NCBI GenBank assembly: GCA_028824715.1
Contig: JAPPCV010000011.1
Coordinates: 1-60,065, forward strand
Length of the DNA: 60,065 nt
Direction: 5' to 3'
DNA from: Boseongicola sp.
Lineage (GTDB): Bacteria; Pseudomonadota; Alphaproteobacteria; Rhodobacterales; Rhodobacteraceae
The notes under the pieces were generated by a model, which was not told the origin of the DNA, made no database searches, and saw only the letters and a program-made list of their open reading frames with translations. Positions 35,385-44,215 of the stretch are shown in pieces (within the stretch, counting starts at the first letter, position 1; each line of letters starts with the position of its first letter). The translations under genes were made by a program, and so were the position numbers.

Positions 35385-35400
35385 TGCAAACGGTTGCGCA
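35385..35400. promoter_or_regulatory. LacI-family operator O1
   Basis: TGCAAACGGTTGCGCA, an imperfect palindrome matching the LacI/GalR consensus with central CG. It lies immediately upstream of the -35 box of the rightward promoter and 48 bp before the lacI start, so it can control both directions. Confidence 0.7.
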
Positions 35401-35407
35401 AAATTTC

Positions 35408-35436
35408 TTGACTGATGGCAATGGAGGCACTATGTC
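35408..35436 (+). promoter_or_regulatory. Sigma70-type promoter of the osmC-led operon
   Basis: TTGACT (35408-35413), 17-bp spacer, TATGTC (35431-35436). The -35 box matches five of six consensus bases; the -10 box is weaker. It is bracketed by operators O1 and O2, the classic arrangement for repression. Confidence 0.6.
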
Positions 35437-35438
35437 CA

Positions 35439-35452
35439 TGCAAACGTTTGCG
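35439..35452. promoter_or_regulatory. LacI-family operator O2
   Basis: TGCAAACGTTTGCG, whose core GCAAACGTTTGC is a perfect 12-bp palindrome. It begins 3 bp after the -10 box and so covers the expected transcription start. Its centre is about 53 bp from that of O1, about five helical turns, which permits looping or side-by-side binding. Confidence 0.8.
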
Positions 35453-35502
35453 GAGGCCCTTGGCCTTGCCAAGCGCAACACGAATTGACAGGGACCTGTT
35501 GA

Positions 35503-36009
35503 ATGGCAAGCGTCGTCGACAAGGGAGACTTTTCGAAGCCGGTCATCCGTCGCAAGGCCTTGTCGGCGTCCAGCGACGGGACGCTCGCCACTATCGTGCG
35601 CTTCGAAGGTTCGGGCGAATTCACCCTTGACGAGCCTGCCGCGCATGGCGGGTCCGGCAAGGGTCCTGCACCGCTGACCGGTGTTCTTGCGTCGCTGTGC
35701 GGGCGCGAGGCGGTCACGCTCGGCCGCACGGCCCGCGAGATGGGTCTTGAACACGAAGGCGTCGAACTCGACTCAGCCTTCACCATCGACATCCGCAGGC
35801 GCTCCGGAATGCGCGGCGTCGTGCCTCACTTTCAGACGGCAATGGTCGAGGCGAGCGTGCGCACCCGGGAAGGCGGGGCGCGGCTGAAGGACGCGGTTGA
35901 GGAAACCGAGGCGCGGTGCCCGGTCTTCAACTTGATCAAGGATGCAGGAGTCCGGATCGAAACGGTCTGGATTCGGAACGCCGGCAATGCCGACGTGATG
36001 GTTGCCTAA
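35503..36009 (+). CDS. OsmC-family protein
   Basis: A 168-residue OsmC/Ohr-fold protein: GPAPLTGVLASLCGREAVTLGRTAREMG on the long helix and the second cysteine in EARCPVFNLI. The two cysteines are the expected peroxidatic/resolving pair of this thiol-dependent peroxidase family, although many catabolic-cluster OsmC proteins have no proven activity. It is the first gene after the LacI-controlled promoter, which suggests a dedicated protective or thiol-handling role in the pathway. Confidence 0.85.
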   Translation: MASVVDKGDFSKPVIRRKALSASSDGTLATIVRFEGSGEFTLDEPAAHGGSGKGPAPLTGVLASLCGREAVTLGRTAREMGLEHEGVELDSAFTIDIRRRSGMRGVVPHFQTAMVEASVRTREGGARLKDAVEETEARCPVFNLIKDAGVRIETVWIRNAGNADVMVA

Positions 36010-36021
36010 CGGGAGATGAGG

Positions 36022-36987
36022 ATGACAAAACCCACCATTGGCTGGATCGGCATGGGACGCATGGGCTTCCCGATGGCGGAGCGGCTTGTGAAAGCCGGCT
36101 ACGAAGTCAAGGTCTGGAACCGAACGCGCTCGAAGGCGGAACCCCTGGCGGAAAAGGGCGCCGCGCTTGTCGACAGCCCGGGGGACCTGGCTGGTGTCGA
36201 AGTGCTCGCAACCATGGTCTCGACGGGCAAGGATGTCGAGGCGCTTTGCTTTGGCGAAGGAGGCGTGCTCTCCGGCGACGGGGTCCCGGAGATATTTCTC
36301 GATTGCTCGTCGATCGGTGTCGACCAGTCGGCAGGAATACGTTCGCGTCTTTCCGAAAAAGGGGCGGAACTGGTTTGTGCGCCCGTCAGCGGGAACGGAA
36401 AGTGCGTGAAGGCGGGCAAATTGAGCGCGGTTGCGTCAGGACCGAGGGCGGCATTCGAAAGGGTCGAGGACATCATCGCGACCATTGCGCCCAATGGCGT
36501 TTCCTATGTCGGCGAGGGCGAACTGGCGCGGTTCTGCAAGATCGCGCATAACGTGATGCTGGGCGTGGTGACCCAGAACCTGGCCGAAATCACCATCCTC
36601 GCACAGAAGGCCGGCGTGCCGCGCCGGGCGTTCCTCGACTTCATGAACAACTCTGTCATGGGGTCGATATTCACGCGCTACAAGACCAACGCCTTCGTCA
36701 ACCTGGACTGGACGACGACCTTCACGCCGGCACTCCTGCGCAAGGACCTCGACCTGGGCCTGGCGTCCGGGCGAGAGCTCGGCGTCCCGATGCCGGTGAC
36801 GGCGGCGACCCGCGAAGCGCTGCAGGCCCATTTCGGGGCGGCGGCGCTCAAGGCCGATCCGGCGGCTTACCTGGAAGAGGATTTCTCTGCGCTTCTCGAG
36901 ACCGTCGCGCTTGCCGCGGGCCTCACGCTCGAGAGCGAAGACAGCCCTTATCCCACCGGCCTGGAATTGCCCCAGGCCGCTGAGTGA
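36022..36987 (+). CDS. 3-hydroxyisobutyrate-dehydrogenase-like NAD(P) oxidoreductase
   Basis: A 321-residue beta-hydroxyacid dehydrogenase: IGWIGMGRMGFPMAERL, the substrate motif APVSGNGKCVKAGKLSAVASG, and FCKIAHNVMLG with the catalytic Lys. The family oxidises 3-hydroxyisobutyrate, tartronate semialdehyde precursors and similar acids. ATG 36022 is preferred over ATG 36016 because GGGAG lies 6 bp ahead of the former. Positioned between OsmC and the second Liv importer in one transcription unit. Confidence 0.87.
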   Translation: MTKPTIGWIGMGRMGFPMAERLVKAGYEVKVWNRTRSKAEPLAEKGAALVDSPGDLAGVEVLATMVSTGKDVEALCFGEGGVLSGDGVPEIFLDCSSIGVDQSAGIRSRLSEKGAELVCAPVSGNGKCVKAGKLSAVASGPRAAFERVEDIIATIAPNGVSYVGEGELARFCKIAHNVMLGVVTQNLAEITILAQKAGVPRRAFLDFMNNSVMGSIFTRYKTNAFVNLDWTTTFTPALLRKDLDLGLASGRELGVPMPVTAATREALQAHFGAAALKADPAAYLEEDFSALLETVALAAGLTLESEDSPYPTGLELPQAAE

Positions 36988-37058
36988 CGGGCGAACCCGA
37001 GTTGGCAATCGACACGTGCGATGCCTGAAACGACACACCTGAAAGGGAGGAAAACCCA

Positions 37059-38327
37059 ATGAAACTAGGAAACTTGCTGGCGAGCTCGGCGGCTGCGGCT
37101 CTGGTCGCGTCGACTGCCGTGGCCGAAATCAAGATTGGCACGTCGCTGCCATTGACCGGCGCGTTCTCGATCGCCGGCGCAAAGCACGAACAGGGCTATC
37201 AGCTCTGCGTTGACATGATCAACGAACGTGGTGGCATCAACGGAGAGCAGCTTGAACTGATCATGTCGGACAACCGGTCGGATCCGGCCACCGCCATCGC
37301 GCAGTACGAGCGGTTCATCAACGTCGACGGCGTCGACGCGGTCTTCGGCACGTTCTCGTCGCGCCTGACATTCCCGGTGGCGAACATCCTTGCCAAGAAC
37401 GGCCTGGTGCATCCGGTGCCGGCTGGCGGCGCCCTGCGGATCTACACCCAAGGGCACAAGAACATATTCTATTTCCAGCCGAACGCGGCCGAGTATGTCG
37501 GTTCTTCCCTGCAAGGCCTCATCAACGACCTGGTCGACGAGGCGGATCGTCCCAAGACCGCCGCCGTCGTGTCGGCGGACGACTTCTTCGCGAACGCCGT
37601 CGAGACCGGATTCCTGGGCCTGAAGGTGATGGATCCGGCAACCGGCGGCGAAGTTGCCGACTTGGCGCCGGGATACCTGGCCGATGCAGGAATCGAGGTT
37701 GTCTACACCGAAAAGTGGCCGGAGGAAGGCTTCAATGACTGGCTTAACCTTGCCAACTCCATCAAGCGGTCGGGCGCGGAACTGATCATCGCGCTGAGTG
37801 CAAGCGCCGAAGAGGCCGTGCAGCTGACCCGTGCGTTGAAAACCGTCCGCGCCGAACCGAAGATGGTCTACTACAGCCAAGGCACGCAGATCGAGTTCTA
37901 CGAGGGCACCCAGGAAGCCTCGGAGGCGGTCCTCATGCACACTTCGTGGCATCCTGATGCGCCGTATGTTGGAGAACTCGCGGGCGAGCCGTTCGGCAAT
38001 GCCGATTTCGTGGCCGAGTTCACCGAGCGCAACGGGTTCCCCCCGGACGAGGACGCGGCGATTCCCTTCGCGGTGTGCCAAGGCATCGAGCAGGCAATCC
38101 GTGGCGCGGGCGAGGCCGACAACGAGAAGATGGGCGCATGGCTGGCAGCGCGCACGTCCAGTGATCCCGTCCGCACCGTCCTGGGCGCGTTCCACTGGGA
38201 CTCCGTCGGCCTGCCGGTCGACAAGCCGTTCATGGTTGCGCAGTGGAACGGCGGCGAGCTCCAGTTCGTGTACCCGACGAACGAGTTCGAGACCTCGCCG
38301 CTCAACCATCCCAAGAAGGGCTGGTGA
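37059..38327 (+). CDS. Branched-chain-type solute-binding protein (second Liv system)
   Basis: A 422-residue periplasmic receptor. AAGGGAGG precedes the ATG by about 9 bp. Signal peptide MKLGNLLASSAAAALVASTAVA, then EIKIGTSLPLTGAFSIAGAKH and YQLCVDMINERGGINGEQLEL, both typical of family-1 receptors. It differs strongly from the receptor at 12189, so a different ligand is expected. Followed by an 11-bp-stem hairpin before the ATPase gene. Confidence 0.92.
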   Translation: MKLGNLLASSAAAALVASTAVAEIKIGTSLPLTGAFSIAGAKHEQGYQLCVDMINERGGINGEQLELIMSDNRSDPATAIAQYERFINVDGVDAVFGTFSSRLTFPVANILAKNGLVHPVPAGGALRIYTQGHKNIFYFQPNAAEYVGSSLQGLINDLVDEADRPKTAAVVSADDFFANAVETGFLGLKVMDPATGGEVADLAPGYLADAGIEVVYTEKWPEEGFNDWLNLANSIKRSGAELIIALSASAEEAVQLTRALKTVRAEPKMVYYSQGTQIEFYEGTQEASEAVLMHTSWHPDAPYVGELAGEPFGNADFVAEFTERNGFPPDEDAAIPFAVCQGIEQAIRGAGEADNEKMGAWLAARTSSDPVRTVLGAFHWDSVGLPVDKPFMVAQWNGGELQFVYPTNEFETSPLNHPKKGW

Positions 38328-38334
38328 CAACGTG

Positions 38335-38361
38335 CGGCCGGGCGCCCGACGCGCCCGGCCG
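38335..38361 (+). terminator. Intercistronic hairpin after the second Liv binding-protein gene
   Basis: CGGCCGGGCGC-CCGAC-GCGCCCGGCCG: perfect 11-bp stem with a 5-base loop, 7 bp after the receptor stop. Only two T follow, so partial attenuation or mRNA protection is more likely than full termination. Confidence 0.65.
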
Positions 38362-38383
38362 TTCGCTGTCCGCAGGGCGCTGC

Positions 38384-39127
38384 ATGCTGGACATCCGCAA
38401 CCTCTGCAAGCACTTCGGCGGCATCAAGGCCGTCGACGACTGCTCTTTCACCGTCGAAGGGGGCAGCATCACCGCCCTGATCGGTCCGAATGGCGCGGGC
38501 AAGACAACCGCGTTCAACTGCATCAGCAGGACGATGACGCCAACGACCGGCGAGGTCTGGCTTGACGGCGAGCGAATTGACGGGCTGCGACCGCACAAGA
38601 TCACGGCGAGAGGGCTCAGCCGGACCTTTCAGATCTCGCGCAACCTTGCCGACATGACTGTGCTTGAGAACGTCATCTGCCAGTCGAGGATCAACGGTTG
38701 GCGCGACTTCTTCAAGCCGGCGATGAGTGCGGAGGAGATCGACAAGGCCATGGGGATCCTGAACTTTCTCGGCATCACCCGGTTGGCGCACGAGGACGGC
38801 GCGAACCTGAGCTACGGACAGAAGAAGCTCATGGATCTTGCGGCGCTCCTGATGAGCGACCCGAAGATCATCCTCCTGGACGAACCTGCGGGCGGCGTGA
38901 ACCCGACCCTCCTGGAGGAGATCATTGGCCACATCCGCGAGCTGAACAGGAACGGGCTGACGGTCCTGATCGTCGAGCACAACATGGATCTCATCATGCG
39001 TCTTTCCCACCGCGTCGTGGTCATGGCGCAGGGCGGCGTGATCGCCAGCGGCTCGCCCGAAGAGGTTCGCAACGATCCCGCGGTGCTGGAAGCCTATCTG
39101 GGCGGCGCGCAGGAGGCGGCCGCATGA
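38384..39127 (+). CDS. livG: Branched-chain-type ABC importer ATPase (LivG, second system)
   Basis: A 247-residue LivG: Walker A GPNGAGKTT, LSYGQKKLMDLAA as signature (variant LSYGQ), Walker B KIILLDEPAGGVNP and VEHNMDLIM. Start ATG 38384 (MLDIRNLCKHFGG) fits the family; the frame is open further upstream across the hairpin, which is not coding. Overlaps livF by 4 bp. Confidence 0.92.
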   Translation: MLDIRNLCKHFGGIKAVDDCSFTVEGGSITALIGPNGAGKTTAFNCISRTMTPTTGEVWLDGERIDGLRPHKITARGLSRTFQISRNLADMTVLENVICQSRINGWRDFFKPAMSAEEIDKAMGILNFLGITRLAHEDGANLSYGQKKLMDLAALLMSDPKIILLDEPAGGVNPTLLEEIIGHIRELNRNGLTVLIVEHNMDLIMRLSHRVVVMAQGGVIASGSPEEVRNDPAVLEAYLGGAQEAAA

Positions 39128-39852
39128 GCGCCCTTCTCCAAGTCTCGAATGTCACTGCAGGATACGGCGACGGGCCGGCGATCCTGAACGGCGCGTCGGT
39201 CAAGGTGGAGCCGGGCAAGGTGCACTGCATCATCGGGCCGAATGGCGCCGGAAAGTCGACGCTTCTGAAGGCGATCGTGGGAATGCTCAGGATCCGGGAG
39301 GGAGACGTCACGTTCAAGGGCGAGAGCGTGAAGGGCCTTCGCCCCGACCAGGTCCTGCGCAAGGGCATCTGCTTCGTGCCGCAGGAGCGCGCGTTGTTCC
39401 CGAAGATGACGGTGAGGGAAAACCTTCGCATGGGCGGTTATTCGATGCGCGACAAGGTCGATCTCGAGCGCCGGATCGACGAGATCGAGGCACGGTTCCC
39501 CATCCTGAAGGAACGTCGCGACCAGCACGCAGGCACGCTCTCGGGAGGCCAGCAGCAGACGCTGTCCATGGCGCGGACCATGATCCTCAGGCCGGAAATC
39601 GTGATGCTGGACGAGCCGTCGCTGGGTCTCGCTCCGAAGATCGTGGCCGAGATCTTCGACATCATGCGGGTCATGACGGAGGACGGGATCACGATCCTGC
39701 TTGTGGAGCAGAACGCGCTGATGGGGCTCAAGCATGCGGACTGGGGCGTCGTGCTCGATCTGGGACGGACGCTCTTCGAAGGACCCGGACAGGAAATCCT
39801 CAACGATCCGAGGATCCAGGAACTCTATCTCGGCGGCAGGAAGGCGGCTTGA
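39124..39852 (+). CDS. livF: Branched-chain-type ABC importer ATPase (LivF, second system)
   Basis: A 242-residue LivF: Walker A GPNGAGKST, signature LSGGQQQTLSMAR, Walker B EIVMLDEPSLGLAP and VEQNALMGL. ATG start overlaps livG by 4 bp (ATGA). Next to it on the right is the LivH permease gene, start 3 bp away. Confidence 0.92.
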   Translation: MSALLQVSNVTAGYGDGPAILNGASVKVEPGKVHCIIGPNGAGKSTLLKAIVGMLRIREGDVTFKGESVKGLRPDQVLRKGICFVPQERALFPKMTVRENLRMGGYSMRDKVDLERRIDEIEARFPILKERRDQHAGTLSGGQQQTLSMARTMILRPEIVMLDEPSLGLAPKIVAEIFDIMRVMTEDGITILLVEQNALMGLKHADWGVVLDLGRTLFEGPGQEILNDPRIQELYLGGRKAA

Positions 39853-39854
39853 TC

Positions 39855-40733
39855 ATGGCGGACATGATTCAGATACTGGTGCTGGGTCTCGCCCTTGGCG
39901 GAGTCTACGCATTGATGGGGTCGGGGCTTTCGCTGGTCTTCGGGGTCATGCGGATCGTGAACCTCGCACACCCCTCGCTTGTCATGGTGGGGGCGTACAT
40001 CGCGTACTGGGCCTTCAGGCTTGGCGGCGTGGATCCCATGGTGATCTTGCCAGTCGCCCTTGTCATCCTGGCGGCGACGGGAGTGCTGCTGTACAAGCTC
40101 GTGTTCGAGCGCGAGGCACGGTCGGCAAAGTACTCGGAGATGACGGTGCTGCTGACATTCGCCCTGGCGATGGTCGTCGAAGGTGCGCTTGGCACGGCCT
40201 TCACCAACACCCAGCGTGTCACCTCGCCTGACTACGCTACGGACGCCTTCTTCATCGGAAGCGTCTTCATTCCGAAGGGCCAGCTCTATTCCGGGATCGT
40301 GTCCCTCACCATCATCTCAGCGCTGGCGCTCTTCCTGAAATACTCGGCTTTCGGAAACGCGATCCGCGCGACGACCCAAAACCGCGATGCAGCCGAGCTT
40401 CTTGGTGTCAACGTCAACCTTGTCGGGCTCGTGAGCTTTGCCATCGGCATCGGGCTTGCCGGCGCGGCCGGTGCGCTCGTCAGCTTCGTCTTTTCCTTCT
40501 TCCCGGCCAAGCATTGGGAATGGATCGCGATCCTGATGTCCCTCGTTGTCCTGGGCGGCATGGGCTCGATCCTCGGGACGGTGCTGGCGGCCTTCATCCT
40601 TTCGATCGTCGCTGCCTATGTCGGCTTCTTCTTCGGCGCGACGTGGTCGACATTGACCTTCTTCGTCGCGCTCTTCGTCGTGCTTCTGGTGCGGCCGCAG
40701 GGCCTCTTTGGCGAAAAGCCGGAGCTTGCCTGA
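39855..40733 (+). CDS. livH: Branched-chain-type ABC importer permease (LivH, second system)
   Basis: A 292-residue permease starting MADMIQILVLGLALGGVYALMGSG, with GNAIRATTQNRDAAELLGVNVN as the ATPase-contact region and about eight hydrophobic segments. ATG 39855 chosen; a TTG at 39849 is in frame. The stop overlaps livM by 1 bp. Confidence 0.92.
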   Translation: MADMIQILVLGLALGGVYALMGSGLSLVFGVMRIVNLAHPSLVMVGAYIAYWAFRLGGVDPMVILPVALVILAATGVLLYKLVFEREARSAKYSEMTVLLTFALAMVVEGALGTAFTNTQRVTSPDYATDAFFIGSVFIPKGQLYSGIVSLTIISALALFLKYSAFGNAIRATTQNRDAAELLGVNVNLVGLVSFAIGIGLAGAAGALVSFVFSFFPAKHWEWIAILMSLVVLGGMGSILGTVLAAFILSIVAAYVGFFFGATWSTLTFFVALFVVLLVRPQGLFGEKPELA

Positions 40734-41764
40734 TGCCGACCATCGACACCGACGACATCCTCGAGCAACGCCGCGCGTACAACGAGACGCTGGCGCAGGC
40801 TGCGGACAAGACCCGTGCCATGTGGTTCCCGATGGCCGTCATGGCGGTGCTGCTGGCGCTGCCGGCGCTGCAGTTCGTCGGCAACTACAACTACTTGATC
40901 CATCTCGTGCTGTTCACGGCGTCCTACGTGGTGATGGCCTCGGGCTGGAACGTCCTTGGCGGATTCACCGGCTACATCTCGCTGGGCCACAACGTGTTCT
41001 TTGCAGTCGGCGGGTACTTTGCGGGCATGGCGTTTGCCCGGCTCGAGATATCGACGATCATTCTTGCGCCGGTCGCGGGGCTTGTCGCGGGTGCGCTGGG
41101 CTATCTCATCGGCCTGATCACGCTCCGCGTGCGGGGACCGTCCTTCATCATCTCCTCGCTGGCGCTGGTCATGATCTTCCGGATACTCTTTGAAAACTGG
41201 GAGTTCGTGGGCGGCGCGGCCGGCGTGGCGCTGAAGGCCAACAGCCTGCCCGTCGAATGGGCAAAGCTGCCTTACTACTACGCCTTCATCGTGATGGCGG
41301 CCTTCGCGGTCTGGGCCTCCTACCGGATCAAGCACTCCAAGTTCGGGCTGGGGCTGAGAGCGATCTCGAAGGACGAGATCAAGAGCGAGAGCGCTGGCAT
41401 CGACACGCGGTTCTACAAGGTCATGGCCTTCGCGATCTCGGCCTTTTTCGTGGGCATGGCGGGCGCTGTCTGGGGCGAGTACCTCACCTATATCCGGCCG
41501 AACATCTTCCTGATCATCCTCGTCAGCGTGAACATGGTGCTGATGTGCATCCTGGGCGGGAAGGGGACCATTGCCGGTCCGGTGATCGGTGCTGTGCTGA
41601 TCGTGGCCTTCAACGAATTCTTCGTGGCGACTCTTGGCGCTTCCGAGATCAACATCCTGGCAACCGGGCTGATCATGATGCTCTGCCTGATGTTCTTTCC
41701 GCTCGGCATCGTGGGCACGCTCGCGAGGCATCGCAAGTTGCCACGAATATTGAACTGGGACTGA
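40733..41764 (+). CDS. livM: Branched-chain-type ABC importer permease (LivM, second system)
   Basis: A 343-residue permease. A hydrophilic N-terminus of about 30 residues is followed by spans including SGWNVLGGFTGYISLGHNVFFAVGGYF, the LivM hallmark, and the cytoplasmic KFGLGLRAISKDEIKSESAGID loop. ATG start overlaps livH by 1 bp. Followed directly by a glutathione transferase gene. Confidence 0.92.
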   Translation: MPTIDTDDILEQRRAYNETLAQAADKTRAMWFPMAVMAVLLALPALQFVGNYNYLIHLVLFTASYVVMASGWNVLGGFTGYISLGHNVFFAVGGYFAGMAFARLEISTIILAPVAGLVAGALGYLIGLITLRVRGPSFIISSLALVMIFRILFENWEFVGGAAGVALKANSLPVEWAKLPYYYAFIVMAAFAVWASYRIKHSKFGLGLRAISKDEIKSESAGIDTRFYKVMAFAISAFFVGMAGAVWGEYLTYIRPNIFLIILVSVNMVLMCILGGKGTIAGPVIGAVLIVAFNEFFVATLGASEINILATGLIMMLCLMFFPLGIVGTLARHRKLPRILNWD

Positions 41765-41765
41765 A

Positions 41766-42551
41766 ATGGCCGAGTTCGTCCTGTACAACGCACCCCAGTC
41801 GACCTGCAGCCAGCGCGTCCGCTACGCGCTTCATGCAAAGGGAATTGCGTTCGAGGAGCAAAAGCTCGATCTCTTTGCGGGCGACCAGCTGAAACCCGAG
41901 TACCTTGCACTCAACCCCAATGGCGTGGTGCCTGCGCTGGTGCATGGTGGCGTGCCGGTGATCGACAGCGCGGTGATCCTCGAATACCTTGAGGACATCT
42001 TTCCCGATGTCGTCCCGATGCGTCCGAAGGATCCCAAGGGCGTCGCCCGGCTGCGCGCCATGATGCGTTTCGTCGACGAAGTCCCGACTCCTGCGGTGCG
42101 CATTCCGTCGTACAACCTCGCCTTCCTGCCGCATTTCCAGTCGATGCCGGAGGAGGAGTTCCAGGCGCTCTGCGACAGCAAGCCGCTGCGCCGCGAGTTC
42201 CTCATGCGCATGGGCCGGACAGGTTTCCCTCAGAAAGACATGGACGAAGCATTGGGGCGGCTTCGTCGCGGAGTGGAACGGCTGGCCCGCTGGCTCGACG
42301 AAAGCGGCGGTGCCTGGGCCATGGGCGACAGGATCAGCCTCGTGGACATCGCCATGATGCCAGTGATCGTCAGGATGGATGACATCAATCTCGGGTCGGT
42401 CTGGGATGACTTTCCGGCCGTTTCGGCCTGGCTGGACCGGATCAAGTCAACGGAACACTTCGGCAAGACATACTATCACGGCTCGCTCCTCACCGAAAAG
42501 TACCCCCACCTGGCCGAACTTGCGCGCTCCAAAGTCGAGAGGATCGCGTAG
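41766..42551 (+). CDS. Glutathione S-transferase family protein
   Basis: A 261-residue GST: thioredoxin-like domain with APQSTCSQRVRYALHAKGI (Ser/Cys at the usual active-site turn), NGVVPALVHGGVPVIDSAVILEYLED (cis-Pro and the glutathione-binding D-S pair), and a helical domain with MGDRISLVDIAMMPV. Its larger size and central insert (PSYNLAFLPHFQSM) recall the beta-etherase/LigF-like GSTs that cleave ether or thioether links, but this is not secure. It starts 1 bp after livM. Confidence 0.82.
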   Translation: MAEFVLYNAPQSTCSQRVRYALHAKGIAFEEQKLDLFAGDQLKPEYLALNPNGVVPALVHGGVPVIDSAVILEYLEDIFPDVVPMRPKDPKGVARLRAMMRFVDEVPTPAVRIPSYNLAFLPHFQSMPEEEFQALCDSKPLRREFLMRMGRTGFPQKDMDEALGRLRRGVERLARWLDESGGAWAMGDRISLVDIAMMPVIVRMDDINLGSVWDDFPAVSAWLDRIKSTEHFGKTYYHGSLLTEKYPHLAELARSKVERIA

Positions 42552-42552
42552 A

Positions 42553-42999
42553 ATGCAAATGCTTGGCTTCATGCTTGCCGCCATTGCGGTCGGTGCGATG
42601 ATCACGGTCCAGCCCCCCATGAACGCGATCATTTCACGACATGTCGGCAGCGCCTTTGTCGCGACCTCGATCTCGATATTGGTAGCGTTCCTCTGCAGCC
42701 TGCTCGTGGTCGCGGTGTCCGGCGTCGGGCGCGTCGCCCCGGCAACGCTCGCCGCCATCCCGTGGTGGGCCTATCTGGGTGGCGTGGTCGGAGCGATCTT
42801 CGTCGGGTCCGGCGTGGTCCTCGCCCCGGCGACGGGCGCCCTGGCGTTCTTCGTGTGCATCGTTGCCGGGCAGCTGGTCGGTTCCACCATCGTCGACCAT
42901 TACGGCGCCTTCGGCATGGCCGTGCGCGAGATTTCCTTGTCGCGACTCGCGGGCGTGATCCTGGTGCTGGCCGGGGCCGTGCTGGTGGGTAGGGGGTGA
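42553..42999 (+). CDS. Small DMT-family membrane protein (DUF606/YdcZ-like)
   Basis: A 148-residue hydrophobic protein with about five membrane spans: LGFMLAAIAVGAMITVQPPMNAII, ISILVAFLCSLLVV, and GLxxG-type repeats in the rest. The arrangement and the early Q-P-P-x-N motif fit the DUF606 half-size drug/metabolite transporters, which probably act as dimers, perhaps exporting a pathway by-product. 1 bp after the GST gene. Confidence 0.78.
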   Translation: MQMLGFMLAAIAVGAMITVQPPMNAIISRHVGSAFVATSISILVAFLCSLLVVAVSGVGRVAPATLAAIPWWAYLGGVVGAIFVGSGVVLAPATGALAFFVCIVAGQLVGSTIVDHYGAFGMAVREISLSRLAGVILVLAGAVLVGRG

Positions 43000-43002
43000 A
43001 GC

Positions 43003-44085
43003 ATGGCAAGTGCCGGTCGTGACGAACGGGATCCGCGCATCGCCGCCGCGGCGGCGCATTGGTCGCACCGGATGCTGACCAACGGCGTGCCGCTTGCCGA
43101 TTTCCAGGACGTGACGGGAGCAATTCCCTGCTGGGAAGAGTGGTGTCCTGCCTGGGTCGCGCGTGGGAGAGTCCATGACGAACTTGCAGCAGCTGCCGAG
43201 GACGAGGGGCGACTGCGCAGCGCAGGCGAACACTTCGCGACTGCCGCCATATGTTATCACTTCGGCAAGTTCCTCTTCGTTCACGATCCCGACCAGATGC
43301 GGGACGCGCACGACCTGGCGATCGCGGCCCATGGACGGGCCCTGCCGAACATGGATCCTCCCGGCGAGCGGGTCACGATCCCGTACGAGGGCACCTTTCT
43401 GGCCGGCGTCTTGCGGAAGCCGCACGGCGTGGAAAGGCCTGCAGTTGTCGCCATGTGCATGGGGCTCGACAGCACGAAGGAGGAGATGCGCACGAACGAG
43501 GCCGTGTTCCTCGCAAGGGGCATGGCCACGCTGGCATTCGACGGCCCGGGACAGGGGGAGGCGGAATACGAGCTTCCGATCAGGCCCGACTATGAAGCAC
43601 CGGTTGCTTCGGTCATCGACTGGCTCGAAGAGCGTGGCGATGTCGACGCCGAGCGCGTCGGGCTCTGGGGTGTCAGTCTTGGCGGCTACTATGCTCCACG
43701 CGCCGCAGCCTTCGAAAGGCGCGTGCGGGCCTGCATTTCCCTGACCGGTCCTTTCGACTTCTCCGAGGCTCTCGTGCAGGCACCAGGCCTCACTCGTGCG
43801 GCCTTTGTCGTCCGCAGCCATTCAATCGATGAACACGCGGCGACAGACGTTGCGCGACGGATGAATCTCGCCGAGGTCGCGCATCGCATCGAGTGCCCGA
43901 TCTACATCGTCGGCGGCGCCCAGGATCGGGTGATCCCGCCAGCGCACGCCAATAGACTGGCCAACGCAGTGTCCGGTCCTGTGGTGCTGAACATGGTCGA
44001 GGACGGCACGCATGTGGTCAACAATCGTCCCTACAGGTATCGCCCGCAGTCAGCGGACTGGATGGCGAGGCAACTGGATGTCTGA
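43003..44085 (+). CDS. Alpha/beta hydrolase, 2,6-dihydroxypseudooxynicotine-hydrolase-like
   Basis: A 360-residue hydrolase with the helical N-terminal domain of the group (CWEEWCPAWVARGRVHDELA, SAGEHFATAAICYHFGKFLF), the PPGERVTIPYEG entry to the core, Ser225 in GLWGVSLGGYY, acid in VGGAQDRVIPP and His in EDGTHVVNN. Family members cleave C-C bonds next to carbonyls or esters. It is distantly related to the gene at 21545-22699. A strong AGGGGG site precedes the ATG. Confidence 0.85.
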   Translation: MASAGRDERDPRIAAAAAHWSHRMLTNGVPLADFQDVTGAIPCWEEWCPAWVARGRVHDELAAAAEDEGRLRSAGEHFATAAICYHFGKFLFVHDPDQMRDAHDLAIAAHGRALPNMDPPGERVTIPYEGTFLAGVLRKPHGVERPAVVAMCMGLDSTKEEMRTNEAVFLARGMATLAFDGPGQGEAEYELPIRPDYEAPVASVIDWLEERGDVDAERVGLWGVSLGGYYAPRAAAFERRVRACISLTGPFDFSEALVQAPGLTRAAFVVRSHSIDEHAATDVARRMNLAEVAHRIECPIYIVGGAQDRVIPPAHANRLANAVSGPVVLNMVEDGTHVVNNRPYRYRPQSADWMARQLDV

Positions 44086-44215
44086 ACCTGGTCGACGAAT
44101 GTCCGAAGTGGATGAGAATCGTGCTGAGCCACGCTGGCATCGGGATAGGCTGGCACCAGCAACGAACCGAAACGCAGGCGGTCCGGCACGGGCCGCGAGA
44201 TGAGAGGATGCCGAG

